Below are positions 49,301-61,894 of a DNA stretch of 64,000 nucleotides, piece after piece; the stretch's first letter is position 1; each line of letters opens with the position of its first letter. The position numbers and the translations under genes are program-made. Source of the DNA: Druceiella hillmani (Eukaryota; Arthropoda; Insecta; Lepidoptera; Hepialidae); contig JAYKKI010000052.1 of assembly GCA_039881145.1 (NCBI GenBank), positions 6,887,501-6,951,500 of the forward strand, read 5' to 3'. Below the pieces are notes generated by a model. That model did no database searches. It had not been told where the DNA came from and saw nothing but the letters and a program-made list of their open reading frames with translations.

Positions 49301-50204
49301 ATAAGTAATTTTGTAAAGTAACTCCAATTTTAGGTGATTTGTATTATACAATGTTATTGTTCTGTCTTCTTATTAACGATGCAAAAGTGCATTTAACCAA
49401 AATCTAAGATTGCTAATTTTGTATTTATTAGACAAAATATTAGTGAAAATGAAAGGAAATAAATTTATATATGCAAAAAATGTACTGAAGATAACAACAT
49501 AAAAAATTATATACAATCCTCGGTACTTTCATACTTAAATATAAGTAGAAAATAGCAAATTATAAAATAAAGTAGTAAAATTGTAGTACCCGAAGTATAA
49601 AATATTACAATTGTAAAATTTTTTGCTAGCATATAATAAAATGCTATAGCATTGCATGAAAAACCACGCCTTTTCCGCTCCCAGACCATAATAATCAGTT
49701 ACGTCCAATACTTCATAAAAGAAAATATTTGTGGATAGCATGAATAAATTTGAAAATCTTGCGAATATTTTATATATCTGGTCCAATTCAAGGATACAAG
49801 GTCCTAAAACTGGGTGCTTTGAATAACCTTACCAAATTTCCGAAAGTTAAAAACAGGCGCTAATCTGCCATTTAATTAAATGTAACAAAATATGCGCTGT
49901 TCTCGCTCTAAGAATAAGTGAAATGGTAAGATTTTAAAATTGTCTACATTGTTACAGTAAAATTAACTATGTTTTATTGTTATTTAATATTTAAGAGATC
50001 TGAGGCTTTTATTTATAAGAACGTTTAGGCTTTATACGTAATATGTATGGAATAATTTGTGAAATTTAAAAAAATGTATAAAGATTACTTAATATTAAAA
50101 CGAATTTTTTATTGTTAATATTGGTGTGATTAATTTTTTTTTTAGTATTTCTTTACATATTTTCAGACAATGATAATTTTACTACCCAATACGAAAACTA
50201 TTTA
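46311..50204. other. AT-rich DNA, nothing recognised
   Basis: No repeat is shared with the rest of the window, no RNA gene is seen, and open frames of 60-90 codons lack any start, splice or family support. Confidence 0.5.
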
Positions 50205-50218
50205 AACATATGTTTTAA

Positions 50219-50459
50219 CAATTAAATGAAACTACGTGATGTAGTATTATTTCTACTTTCTTTAATTTCTTTACCACGACCTATGTTTCGTTGTATTTCT
50301 ACATCTTCAGGTGGAATATAAGCAAAGATTCAATGTTGTAACACAACGAAACCTAGGTCGTGGTAAAGAAATTTTAAAAAAGTAGAAATAATACTACATC
50401 ACGTAGTTTTATTTAATTGTGAATAATGAATTTCTACAAAATGAACGCCAAATATATTC
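50219..50459. repeat. LIR element, copy 7, with 14-bp target duplication
   Basis: The element starts CAATTAAATGAAACTACG, exactly as copy 4 does, and ends ACGCCAAATATATTC. The flanks AACATATGTTTTAA at 50205-50218 and 50460-50473 are a perfect 14-bp direct repeat. The centre is partly deleted (GCAAAGATTCAATGTTGT). Arms are well preserved (TTCTTTACCACGACCTATG and CCTAGGTCGTGGTAAAG). This is one of the clearest copies for defining the ends. Confidence 0.93.
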
Positions 50460-50473
50460 AACATATGTTTTAA

Positions 50474-52879
50474 ATTAATTTTAAGTAAAATAACGCAAAT
50501 AACACAACACTTTATGTACATTATTTACAATTTTTAATTGAATAAATATACCGTTGTGAATATTGACTCTTTGTGTTTTGCAGTCGTTCGTATGCGACGT
50601 CCAGTTTCTTTTTTTCCGTTTTTATAATCAGATATTGATGGGAAGCCAAAGTTAAAAAAAATTCTGTCTGTCGTTACGGACAGATTTAATACAAGATGTA
50701 TTAAAATTATTGACATTACACCTATTATAAATATTAATCTGTTTTACATTTATCGGGATATCTCAAAGCGGTTGGCTATAGAAACATACAAAAGTGGGCA
50801 GAAATAAAAAGGTGGAGGCGTTGACCAGCGCAGGATTAAAACTAAACTAATTATTTGTGTCTAATATCAGAGCTTGAATAAAATCATTAAAACACTGCAC
50901 TTGCATTTCTCAAAAATCGAAAATACTAAAATATTATTCAAACTAATTATTAACATTACAGAGAGAACGTCTCAATAAGGTATGTTTTAATATTAATGTT
51001 ATTTTTCACCAAATTAATATATTGCCCAGTACATCATTTACAGGCGTAAACATATCGCGAACATTCCAAAAACTATGAAATTGTGAATAATTGCTATAGT
51101 TTTCCGACAAACTTCAAATTGATATCTAGTAAGTATGTTTTCCATATTTTTGACTAGAGCAGTTTTGATGGTTGAGGAGGAGAATAGGGGAGAGTGTATA
51201 TTTTCTTGCATATTTCCAGCAACATCTCTAGAAATATCTATCAACCTTATAAACATTTCTAAAGAAAGTTTAGAAATATATATTTTTCTGTAAATTGATA
51301 TCACAAATCAAATGTAAAAAAAATGTTGATTACTTTATTTGTCTCCTAAAAATTCTACATACAAAAATGTTTGTTTCAGTTACTGAGAAATAACCGATTC
51401 CATAAAAAAAGTTGTGGGAATTTTTAGCATTACCTCTAGAAACATTTTATTCAAAGACGTAAAATAAATTGTTACAGAATAACAACAAGTTGGTCTCTTA
51501 TTCATGCCATAAGAGAAATTAATAAAAAATGATGTACATACTTGCCTCCTAAAAGTACAGTATAAATATTTTTGGTGTTAACTACTGATAAATATGCGTA
51601 TTACATTACATTTTAAGCTTTAACATAAAACGGTTTCGAAGAAAAACAATGTCTCTGTTTTTTCTTTTAACGGTACTGTACCCTAAAACCATAAGAATTT
51701 TAAAATATTTCAACAGAATTAGTATATCCAGTTATATTTCTTAAAAAAATAATTTCATAACATCACTCTCACAAGGCCTCAACTAGCTTGGAAAAACTAT
51801 AAGGATTTCACTTAACATGACAATTTCCATTTGACTCAGCATCTAGTATTTGTGAAAATGTATTTAAGTTTTTAAAAAATGTATTTTGATTATATTTCTC
51901 AAGTCATTGCAATATCAGGACAACCAAAATATCAAAATCAAAATCTTAGTACGCTAACCAAAATGTTTGCACATAAATTTTAATTTACCGTCATATATTA
52001 CAAATAACGCTCATTTAATGTTAGTAAAAGTAGATGACAAAAAAAAAACAAAAAATAATTTATTAATTTTTTAAACACGGTTACAGATTCAATAAAAGCC
52101 GGTCTTTCAATCAGTGTCCCGGATAATATTAAAAATTAAAAACAATTGGAATACATTACTTGCTTCACTAAAATTTCCGTACGAATACTCTTAATGTATG
52201 AATATGTGTTATTGCTAAGGTATACGTGGTTTAGTATACTTTATCACTGAGGCAAGTTTCAATGTAAAATGGTTCCCTAGAAAAACGAGATTGACGGTCA
52301 AACTGGTAATAATATTATTTTTTTTGTTTTGAACTGCTGTACCTTAAAATGAACGCATTTAAACTCAAACAATTATATAATTTGTCTTTTGAAGAATGTT
52401 TCAACGTTATGGTTAGTATAAGAGTATCATGATGGAAAATAGTTTGATATGATACAGGTAATATGGAAAAAAAAGTGATTTAGAATTCAAGAAAAATATA
52501 TGCACATGTCAAACCCGGCAATATTTATCAGTTAAACAATCTTTCCATATTAGACATATTATACAGTAAATATAGAAGTATACAAATAAGTAAAGAGTAC
52601 CATCGAAATTTACAAACAAAACGTAGCTCATAATATTAGACCATATATATTCTAAACTGCAAAGAGCCCGTATAAGTTTCTCACTCGATCTAATTGTCGC
52701 ATCATATTAAAGCGTACAGCATTCATTTCGTGCATACATTTGAATAATCACTTTGTATCATAATAAATTTCATATGTTGATGAAGTCAGAGTGCGGAACA
52801 TAAATTTTGCCAAATGGGTTCATGTCGTGGGTGAATAGTATTCATACTCGTAGTACTCGAACGAGTACCTAGTCTAAGC
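50474..52879. other. AT-rich DNA, nothing recognised
   Basis: An 88-codon minus frame (51038-51304) is the only notable open stretch and has no recognisable motif. No repeat was found. Confidence 0.5.
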
Positions 52880-53250
52880 TTGACGAGTGATTTAGTAAAT
52901 CTGTGGTGAAATGTTAAATGGTAGTTTAAGTATCTCGGTTTAGTCGTAGCTCCAAAAGATAGCACTGAAAATGACATTTAGCATAGAATAACAACTGCCT
53001 GACTAAGTTGGAGACTGCTCACCGGATTGTTATGTGATGCTAGAATGCCCATCAAACTCAAAGTTCGAGTATATAAGCAAGTAATATGACCAACGTTAAT
53101 GTTTTCGTCGGAATACTGGCCGATAAGAAAGGTGGAGGAACAAAATATGCTTATCACAGAAATGAAATGTGTTCGGCCGGGGGAGTTACAGGACTGGACA
53201 GAATAAAAAATAGTACATTAGGTATCTGTTATCCCAATAAACGATGATTT
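52880..53250 (+). pseudogene. LINE reverse-transcriptase C-terminal relic (RTE-like)
   Basis: In one main plus-strand frame the sequence reads FKYLGLVVAPKDS, then LLTGLLCDARMPIKLKVRVY, then PTLMFSSEYWPIRKVEEQNM and MKCVRPGELQDWTE. This matches the well-known C-terminal region of RTE-type LINE proteins (YLGS, then VTGVLCDxxMPxKLKxKVY, then RPxxxYGxExWxxxxxxE, then EMRMLRWxxGxxxxDRIRN). Stops interrupt it (for instance after YKQVI), and the polymerase core upstream is missing, so this is a 5'-truncated dead copy. The insertion ends are not clear. Confidence 0.8.
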
Positions 53251-53289
53251 ATGTATTCGCTTTGATTATGGATGTGTAACAGGATTCCT

Positions 53290-53355
53290 ACTATTACGTT
53301 TATTTACCCCTTGCCTATTACGATTTATTTATCCCTTGCCTATTACGTTTTGATG
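53290..53355. repeat. Short tandem repeat CCTATTACG(A)TTTATTTA(C/T)CCCTTG
   Basis: Two nearly full units and one partial unit with a period of about 27 bp are present; differences are single bases. Confidence 0.85.
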
Positions 53356-53359
53356 ATTG

Positions 53360-54529
53360 CATATCGGCCAATTATTAACTATAAGAAAAACAATTCTTGC
53401 TGTTTCTTGTTCTATTCCATTTCATGTCATTAACGCTTAACGTATATGTTCATTGTGAGTTCATTTCCCTTCTTGTTTAGTCTCAAGTTTCCAATTTCTA
53501 ATTTTATTACTTTAACTTCTTTCTGAAGATTAAAAGAATTTCTTTCCATATTCTCTTCACCAACCACAATATACTTTTTGTTCATTTTGTGACCTTCGCG
53601 TAGTTTTAGCAGAGAGTTTATTATTTTATTGAGGCCACTGGATTTCATTAATGGTAATAAAATAATATTCTATTGTCACTATTTGTGATAGTATATTCGA
53701 ATTTTAATAGTCCATGCCTTTCGAATTTTCTTGTGAAAGACACCGTCCTTCGAGGAGCACGTTGTTCGGGGAGCCGCGAAAGACGGTTAATGTTTGTACG
53801 CGACTTGTGATTGTTAATCAATAAAGTTTGTAAATACGCTTTAATTCTTTACCCTGTACTGGCTTAAAATCAAATACCGCCTACTTTTTTAAATACTAAC
53901 TCACTGTTGGAACCACGATGTTTAGTCGCAAGTTCAGTCTTAACGGATTTTTCAATACAGTTTGTGAATAACTGTCGCTACTTTTACACTATTTAAATGA
54001 AAATCACTGAAATTTAATAAACATAAATTGCCACACCAAAGAAAACATTTTGAGATTTTTAGATTTATAGGCAAGTTATCCCATTCGGTGTACGAGCGTT
54101 TCTGTAAGCTAATGAAATATTTTGGTTTCTTAGGGTAGGTTTGCGCTTCCAATGGCCAATTAAAATGACATAAATAGATTACAAACTAACGGATGAAAAA
54201 ATATCTCAGCGCTGCATTTTGTTGACACTCTATCAGCACAATTGCGAGTCCCTTACATTATCAAATTGTTTCATTCATCTCTAGTTACTTTATTTTGGAA
54301 TCATAATTTTAAACACAACTATAATTTTAAAATTTCGAACCATAATTTTAAACACCTAATCTAACCTCAAATTAAGTTTGTAGATCTATTTTTATCATTA
54401 TTTGTTTTCGCTTCCTGCCCGCCTTAACTGGGCAAGAATGTTATCTGCCTTTGGTGGATTCAAATATTGGTACGCTACAATTTTACTACGTGTAAATCAA
54501 TTTAAGATTTACTTATATTTTACTTCCAA
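53360..54529. other. AT-rich DNA, nothing recognised
   Basis: Open frames of 66-95 codons exist on both strands without supporting context. A direct repeat of CATAATTTTAAACAC occurs near 54300-54355. Confidence 0.45.
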
Positions 54530-55480
54530 AGCTAGGGTAAATACGGTCTACGAAAATACCTTTAGATGGATGCGACGCCGGCGTATTCCACTCAAGCCAC
54601 TGTCGACGCTACATGATCATTTTTATATATTTAAATTTCCACCAAACGTTTCCTTAATCTCCACACAAAAAAAAAATATATTGTATTGAAGACTTAGTTC
54701 ATTTATCCTGAAGATTTTCCCCGGAAAACAAAAATAGTTTTCTTTCAACTTAGCTAGGATAAGTCGCGATAGCCAAATGGCGCCCACCGTTGCGCCGAGA
54801 GGTGAAATTTCGTTTCAACTTTATGAGCATAAGCGCGAGTTACGATTTATATAACCTTTCGCTGGAGATCATATATCTTTTCAAACTTTCACGTGCGCCT
54901 AGGGCAAAGCTTTTAGTTGTGCAACCTCAGATTGATGTACTCATTCGGTCTGAACCCTAAATTTTTGACATGTTTTTTTTGTTGAAATTTTATTAGCTTT
55001 AAAATAACTTAAGAATACTGATGATATTTTACTCGTGGATATTCGATCATTGAATTTCTCTGTAAATGTTCTTTTTTGGATAATTTTCATATACATTAGC
55101 TGCAACAATTCTAAGTGGGTATGTTTAGTCAGCAGCAATTTATGTCAAGCGAATTTGAAAATAGCAAATAAATATTTTTATGGGCGCCATTCAGTTCTTC
55201 AAATATGAGATTTTAAGAACTTTCTTCAATCTAATGACAATAAACATATACAATACCTGGGTGTATTTTCTATGAAATTATAATATTTTGTTTATATTTA
55301 TAACTACTCAGTCTAGTTTGAATTTTGATTAAATTTTGTTTCTTGATTACAGGATATTAATAAATGATTGATCTTAATTTTAACGCCAATCTACGTAACG
55401 GATACATCATTTCACTTAATTAATTAACTATGAAACAGATTTAGATGAATATGTACAGAATATTACCTAAAATTAACATA
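54530..55480. repeat. Block A, copy 3
   Basis: It is homologous to block A at 28.64 and 40.27 kb. GTTGCGCCGAGAGG, TCAACTTTATGAGCATAAG and GAGTTACGATTTAT match copy 2. GGGCGCCATTCAG (near 55180), TTAACGCCAATCTACG and AACAGATTTAGATG match copy 1. The minus strand carries a TATA-like TATATAAATCG just upstream of the GC-richer core. The exon-like frame of copy 1 is broken by stops. Confidence 0.75.
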
Positions 55481-55779
55481 TAATGATGCATACTATTCAA
55501 TATTTAAAAGTAGCATAGTATTTTTCAAGTACTAAACATTATTTCTCACCAATTTGGAAAAATGTTTGGCCGCTGGAAGCAATTCCTTTTTTAGCATTAA
55601 ATATTGGTAAAGAATATTATTTTGATTTTAAATTCATTAAATTAATGATTATTATTTTGCATCTGTCATACATTTTTGCTCAACACTGAACAAGGATACA
55701 AGGTTTTTTAATTATTGGTATTTTAAATACAAACGTACTACTGTTTTACCTAATTTAATTTTTCCACTAACTCTTGTTT

Positions 55780-55880
55780 AATTTGTATTTCAGTGACAAT
55801 TGTTAGGGAGATGTGCAAGATGCGTGATAAGAAAATGTTTTCAACTGTATTGTAGGGCAGTGAAGCGAACAATTATTTTA
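55780..55880 (+). other. Block E, copy 2: acceptor-like site plus open frame
   Basis: An acceptor-like TTTGTATTTCAG is followed by TGACAATTGTTAGGGAGATG, comparable to CAGCGACAATTACGAGGAGG at 25.9 kb. After an initial TGA the frame QLLGRCARCVIRKCFQLYCR then AVKRTIILMNTVLRYSVVS runs to a stop near 55917. The pairing with the 25.9-kb block is suggestive but short. The product is unknown. Confidence 0.3.
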
Positions 55881-56221
55881 ATGAATACTGTGTTAAGATA
55901 TTCAGTAGTAAGCTAATCACTTAATTCATCTAAATACCGATGAAACTTAAAACTGAAACATGATTAATGGAAAATCTTGAAAAATTATCTATCCGTGTAT
56001 TCATGGTACTTCTCATCAAGATAAGACTGATATTGCATTAAATTGTGGTTTAAAAAGATTTAAAATTTTTCTAAAATAAATTCTCACACATGCACTTTCT
56101 ACTTACCAAAACATTCGTTATTACCTTCTTCTGGTAACCCCTGAATCTAATATAAACATATCTTGCAGTATATTTCCTAACTTATTTTCACAAATAACTT
56201 TTTGGTTCTTTAAAGAAATCT

Positions 56222-56450
56222 AAATACGAATTTATTTATTTATTTATTTATCTACTTTAATGTATCTAATTGACACATATGGCGGACTTATTGCTACGTG
56301 AGCAATCTCTTACAGCCAACCATAACACCCGTCCAGCCCCGCTCGACGAACGGCCGGGAATCGAACCCGGGTCTCCGCGGTGCACCGCGTCGTCACAAGC
56401 CGTATGCCTTGTGATCAACCCAACACACCACGAGGATCCAGGACACACTT
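56222..56450 (-). mobile_element. tRNA-derived SINE
   Basis: On the minus strand a 5' tRNA-like part contains an A-box-like TGGTGTGTTGGG (56419-56430) and a clear B box GGGTTCGATTCCCGG (56354-56368). Unrelated sequence follows, and then an (AAAT)n tail (seen as TTTATTTATTTATTTA at 56229-56250). It is much richer in G+C than its surroundings. The cloverleaf is not closed (no matching acceptor stem, spacing too long), so it is a SINE and not a tRNA gene. Family members would be transcribed by RNA polymerase III and copied by LINE enzymes. Open frames across it on both strands are artefacts. Target duplication was not resolved. Confidence 0.88.
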
Positions 56451-58117
56451 AAGCACAAATGAGGATACTTAGTATTTCAATTAACCTATTTACAAATATT
56501 TATATTATTTTCCAAAATGCATACGTATTGTCTAGTGTAACATTCACAGTCAAAAAAATATTGTAAATTTTCGTAAAAGTAGGATATTTAGAATCCATGC
56601 TATAGTTTTCCAATACAATTCCAAAACAACCTTTTTTTTTAGCAATTTTATTCAAATATTATCAGATATCGAAGATATAAACTTATTACTAAATAAAGTT
56701 ATAAAATAGGATTGGAATCCTCATAATTAATCATTTCTATTAATTTATTTGCACCCTCTAAAAGGTCCACTACACAATATTTTTGCCTGCTAACTTCTTA
56801 AACCATTGTGAAATAACATGCCTTATAAATGTACTAAATTTTAACTTTTTTTAATGAAACAATTTCGAAGAAAAATAACCTGGACATTTTTAACAATGTG
56901 TGTAGCATGACCTTATTTTTTTCTGCTAATGTCACTCCCTATATGTAGACGTGACAAAAAAATTACTTATTTTATTAGCCCGCTGTTAAATGTTTATTTC
57001 AATATTTTTGATTGTTACCCACTGAAAGTAGAAGAAAATGCAAGTCCATATGCTATTACAAATTTTATGTTTGTTTACTAAAGGATTTCTGAGAAAAACT
57101 GTTTGTAACACACAGTCAGATGGATAGAAAGATGAACGTGTGAGTGATCTTACATGGGTTTCGTATTTTTCGACCACTTCAAAGAGTAGAAGGTTCTCAG
57201 TTTGTCTCTAATTTCTCACGTTTGTTAAAACATATCTCCGGAATGTGTGAAAGGGTGATCCGATTTTAATAACTTTCTTTTATTCTATATAGATCTTGGA
57301 CGGTACAGTAAATTAGGAGAAAGTCTGAGTGATATGATCCAGATATAGACAATGCAAACAAATATGAAGACACCAAAAAAAACAAATGCCGAGTGTTACG
57401 TTGAATTTCTTTACCGAAACTATCATTTTATTCATATCTGAATTTAGATTCGATTACAAAAAAGACTTTCGTTATAAAACGTATTTAAGACATCAATGGC
57501 AATTATTGTTACGTACTTAGTAAAGAAAAATTATCATTATTTTACTTGTAATTACTTCAAGGAAAATCTTCTTCAGAAGTCAGTTTTCTTAAATGTATTT
57601 AAGGTATTTCATTTTGAGGTATGGAAATCTAAAAATTTATGAAAAATTTATGTAAAAAATTAAAAAAGTATTGTTTTTCAAACATTATTTCTTTTGGTAA
57701 AAAGTGCATTTTCATGCATAACTATGCAATTAATGTTTTCAAAATTTCATTAAAATTAAAATGCGAGTGTATACTTACTATGTGCATTGCAGTAAACTCG
57801 TGTCTTCAAAATATTCTTTATATGTACGTTGTCGTGTTTCAATTAAACGGTATAAGTAAAATTAATTATCGCGAAATTAATTTAAAGAAAATTGCAAATA
57901 TTCGTGTATATTCCGATTTGCACTTCATCCGCATATTCTTCCTATAAACAGTCTTGATCCTACTTTTAATTGTTATTTTGTGTATAATCCAAACATTTAT
58001 GAGAGTCGTGTCAAAAATAAAAATCACCATAATGGTGAGTATAATCTTCCATTTTCAAATATAATATTGTATACTAAATAATTTCATATCAAACCATCAG
58101 TTGATCAAAGTCAATAA
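56451..58117. other. AT-rich DNA, nothing recognised
   Basis: A 102-codon plus frame (57639-57947) is rich in Lys, Ile, Asn and Phe and has no recognisable motif. No repeats are shared with other parts. Confidence 0.45.
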
Positions 58118-58124
58118 ATATATG

Positions 58125-58214
<90 letters not shown>
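58118..58214. repeat. Compound microsatellite (TA)n(CA)n(TA)n
   Basis: TA runs flank a CA run at about 58160-58182. Confidence 0.97.
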
Positions 58215-58219
<5 letters not shown>

Positions 58220-58856
58220 GCATTTTTTTTTTCATTTATATGTATCGCCTTTGGTCGGTAAATGTTTATGATGATAACCTTCAGTTTTATAGTTATAATG
58301 TTTTAAACCAAGCGTTTTCTTATGTTTACTAAAATATTTTCTGTCATCCAAATCCTTTACAATTCGTATCAATAAGTATTTTCATACCAACGAAAATATA
58401 TTGGAGTAGATGTTATCTGCCCGATATTTTACATAATTTTAAAAATAATTTAACTTTTAAGGTATTTAAATATTAAAATTTTACAGCAATAATTAACTTT
58501 TCGACATAGCCCAAAACATAATCAAACCTCATAGGCTTACCTTTGATAAATGATATTTATGAATTCCGTGATGTACCAAATAACTCAACAGCCATGTCTC
58601 TTGTAAAAATAATGAGTTAGAAATTTTAAAATATTAATTACATACCAATTAAAAAAAGTAGATTGGAAACTCAAGTCCTTTTCATTAAGATAAGTTTACG
58701 GGGCATTAAAAACTTTCCATTTTTTTAAGTTCAGGCATATTAAGTAAACTCCTAATAATATATCGACATGCGTTTCTGCAAATGTAGTTTTGCTATTTTT
58801 TACAAGCAATTTAATAAAAATATCGTTAAATATACCATATTCTGAGAGTCCACCTA

Positions 58857-58901
58857 AGCAAAGTTTACATGCACTACTACTGGCAGCATGTAAACTTTGC
58901 T
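58857..58901. repeat. Hairpin with perfect 16-bp arms
   Basis: AGCAAAGTTTACATGC pairs exactly with GCATGTAAACTTTGCT across 13 bases (ACTACTACTGGCA). Confidence 0.93.
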
Positions 58902-59959
58902 ATAATGATCACTTTCTCCACTAAGATAATCCATGTATCATGATCATTTCTGTTCCGATTGTCTATCAGTTTGGCTCCATTTTAATTACCAACTTTATCT
59001 CCCGGACATTATTTATGTCCACATAATTATAACCTTCAGCTCGTCAAAGTAACTTTGAATTTCGTGCAGTTCTAAGACATAACGATCAGAAAAACGAGGG
59101 ATCGGAATTCTAAAGGGTTAGAATATAGTTAATTATATAATAAAGTTTCTAAATTAGTGATTTTCCCTTGTTATATAAATGGCAATTGCTATTTTATGAA
59201 CTTTATTATATTCACTTACGACTCTTAATTCGCTAGCAATTTTAGAAACAAATCTTCAGTAAAATGAACAGTGTTTATTTATTTCAAACTACTTTCGTTA
59301 CTTAAGTCACTGGGACTTGATTTGACACAGAAAGGATATATAAAAACAAATTTAACACTTTCCGCCCGAAATGGTATTTTAAAAGCTTTATATAAATATC
59401 ATTTCTACATCAGACATAAGTGCAGTTAAAAAGTTGTAACTTTAAAATTTAGAAACTGATAATTTTTTTAAGTTTTAAACTTATAAAACTGTGGCAAGTA
59501 ACAAGAGGGTTGATGGATTAGAAATAATTTTCTGATTCATTCAGTGAACTTTTTACCCTCTATTTACTAGGGATCTATTTTAAACAAATTTTTAAATACA
59601 ACAATACTGATGTGAATTAAAATGTAAAATAAAATCCACTATGAACTAAATATATTTACGTAAGACCAGTGGGTAATAAAGTTTATAAAGGTTTTGTTTT
59701 AAATGGCAGAACTGTTTTAAAAATAAGTTTAATGCAAGTATAATATAGCAGATTATTATCAAAAGACCCGACTTGGTTCATTTCTCAATGTGAAGAATAA
59801 TCTCAAATAGTCAGGAGTCATAAAATAAAACGTTTACCGACTTCCGTACTTAATAAACTTACACCTGAAGATGGAATAATTAACAAGATAATAGCAACGG
59901 TAACATTTGTTCTTAAAAAATAATTTCATAAATCAGGTAATAAGAAGAAAATATGCCAT
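58902..59959. other. AT-rich DNA, nothing recognised
   Basis: This lies between blocks A3 and B3. No gene or repeat is supported. Confidence 0.45.
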
Positions 59960-60700
59960 AAACAGATTTGAAAAGCGGTATCCAAAGGCCGGACCTTCTT
60001 TTCATAAATTTCCCGGAATACAGTCCGCCCAATGTAAATTGCCCAAGCAACGTGTTTATTATTTATTTTGCTTTCGGAATCCCTAGAGTTCGGGAATCGG
60101 GAAATATGTTAGGCGGATATGGAGTGTATAAATATTGAATATTACAAACGGTTGCTGGATATTTTAAAGAAACACGTACGTTGGGTGTATTTATTTTACA
60201 AGGGAATTCGTTAACGTTTTGCCTAAGTTATGTTTGTGTCCGTTATTTAGTTTATATTGCGAAACCCTTTGAAAAGATGCCAAATAATTTTTTTACGCTG
60301 TGGTGAATTAAACAAAATTAGTAGCATTTTCTGGAAGTATTTTCAAATATGGCATTTCATAGAAATAAAAAACGCAGATTGCGATTATTTTTAAATTGTA
60401 AAAAAGTGCTTACCAGAAGGTTCAACTAGTGTTAACTTCGGTTGGAAGATAATTTGATATCAATATGTGTTCCCTTGTGATTTTTAAATATTTTAAACCC
60501 ATTTATCTAGGCCGACAAAATATGTCAAGCAGGTTATCGTTTATAATTTAAATATTTCTTTTAAATAGAAAAAAGACGGTAACTGAGAATGAAATACAGA
60601 TAGATATGAGTTTAAATAAATGTAGCGGCAGTCATTTCATCGCAATGATGTAGTTACTTTATCATAACTAAGTAAACGCTGTTTAAATTGGCATGAAAGT
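59960..60700 (+). repeat. Block B, copy 3 (TATA-like core)
   Basis: AAAGCGGTATCCAAAGG matches AAAGCGGACACTAAAGG of copy 1 (30.87 kb). CCGCCCAATGTAAATT and GCAACGTGTTTATT match copies 1 and 2. TTCGGGAATCGGGAAATATG, AGGCGGATATGGAGTGTATA and AACGGTTGCTGGATATT match copy 2. Downstream, CCAGAAGGTTCAAC and CGCAATGATGTAG also correspond. Confidence 0.8.
60035..60165 (+). promoter_or_regulatory. Candidate core promoter in block B copy 3
   Basis: It has the same arrangement as at 44020-44155: GCAACGTGTTTATT, an imperfect palindrome (CCCTAGAGTTCGGGA), AGGCGGATATGGA, TGTATAAATATTG and CAAACGGTTGCTGG. Copies 2 and 3 agree better here than in flanking DNA. The downstream product is unknown. Confidence 0.35.
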
Positions 60701-61894
60701 AAAAAGAAACTGTTTAATGAGTAGCTTAAAATTTATTAGAAAAAAGGGATTATTTTATAAAATTCTGATATTTTCATAAAAGTTCTTTTATCCTTAAATT
60801 CCTTAATTTCTGATCAATTATGTACAGGATATAAAATGGCTTCACTACGACACCAAGAATACATGAATAATATTATTTTGCTTTACAAATATGTATATGG
60901 ATTTGATGAAAATTACCTAGTTGGACAAAACTTTGATCTTGTAGTTTCAATTTCGCATGTCAATCTTATTAGATGTAGTGTCAAATTTTAAATAGATGGT
61001 CGAAAATATATTTCGAAACTTGGTTTATTACTCAAATTATTTTTATGAAAATACACAATAGTTACAAAACTACATTCATTTAATACCACAATAATTTAAA
61101 AAAGATATTAATTTGGTGCAATATATTCTGAAAAGTTTCCTTTTAAACGAATATATCAGTTGTAAATTTAGCAAATATATGTAAATTTTCTGATAGCCTG
61201 AATAAATGTTTTCATTTATAGCAGAATAATGTTTAATTTCCTGGTTAATTTCAATAACTCACAGGTTTGAATTTTAAATTAACAGTACTGAAACCTATTA
61301 CCGTAAAAGACAGATTCCTTGAAGTTTTCATCATAACATTTTTATTGTACTTGTATGTAATATGACTTTATCAATCAAAAATATAAAATACAACCCAATA
61401 CTATTTTGAAGAATTTAAATTGTTCTCGTAGGGTATTTGAATATAATCGTAATATATTTTAAATTACGCTCAGTATATATATTAATTAGTTCAATATAAT
61501 TTGAAATAGTGACATATAGGATTCCTTCTCTTTATGAACATTCATAACTTCGACTTTTCTCTTGAAAATTATTAATTAATTTTGATAAGTAGATTATCTA
61601 TTTCGCCTGTATTTATTGCCTCTGGAACACACTGTGGAAATAAGAACAGAGCAAGAACAGTGTATTGTAGATACATTGTTCTTATATTTTTCTTATTAGA
61701 CGAGTAACGCTGGCATACGTTCGATCTTAACTTGGATATGCTGTTGCAATCTGGAATCCTTACTGTACTACTTACTCTGATATAATTGAAAGAGTATAAA
61801 TTCGGTAAATAAACACATTGCCATACCGTTTTAATGCGCCAAAAACCGATTATGTTAAAGCAATTTTGCTGTTTACATACAGCACACCACATAA
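60701..61894. other. AT-rich DNA with a 106-codon minus frame
   Basis: The minus-strand frame 61572-61892 ends in MYLQYTVLALFLFPQCVPEA, which looks like a signal peptide, but the same bases also form an acceptor-like CTGTTCTTATTTCCACAG (about 61634-61651). Only a few codons follow before the stop. No family is recognised. Neither reading can be confirmed. Confidence 0.3.

Noticed and set aside
52786..52977. Minus-strand 63-codon frame
   Set aside because: It overlaps the plus-strand LINE relic in antisense and has no motif of its own.
56341..56440. A genuine tRNA gene
   Set aside because: The B box is good, but the acceptor stem does not pair, the A-to-B spacing and length are too long, and an AAAT tail follows. 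SINE is the better call.
56266..56452. Overlapping 60-codon frames on both strands
   Set aside because: They cross the tRNA-like head of a SINE; GC-rich sequence has few stops.
57639..57947. 102-codon frame as a gene
   Set aside because: The composition is what AT-rich DNA gives by chance, and it has no family motif, start context or paralogue in the array. The same applies to 24260-24568.
61572..61892. Secreted peptide gene with signal peptide MYLQYTVLALFLFPQCVPEA
   Set aside because: Only about 14 residues would follow the putative signal, and the same bases look like a polypyrimidine tract and splice acceptor. Neither reading is supported.
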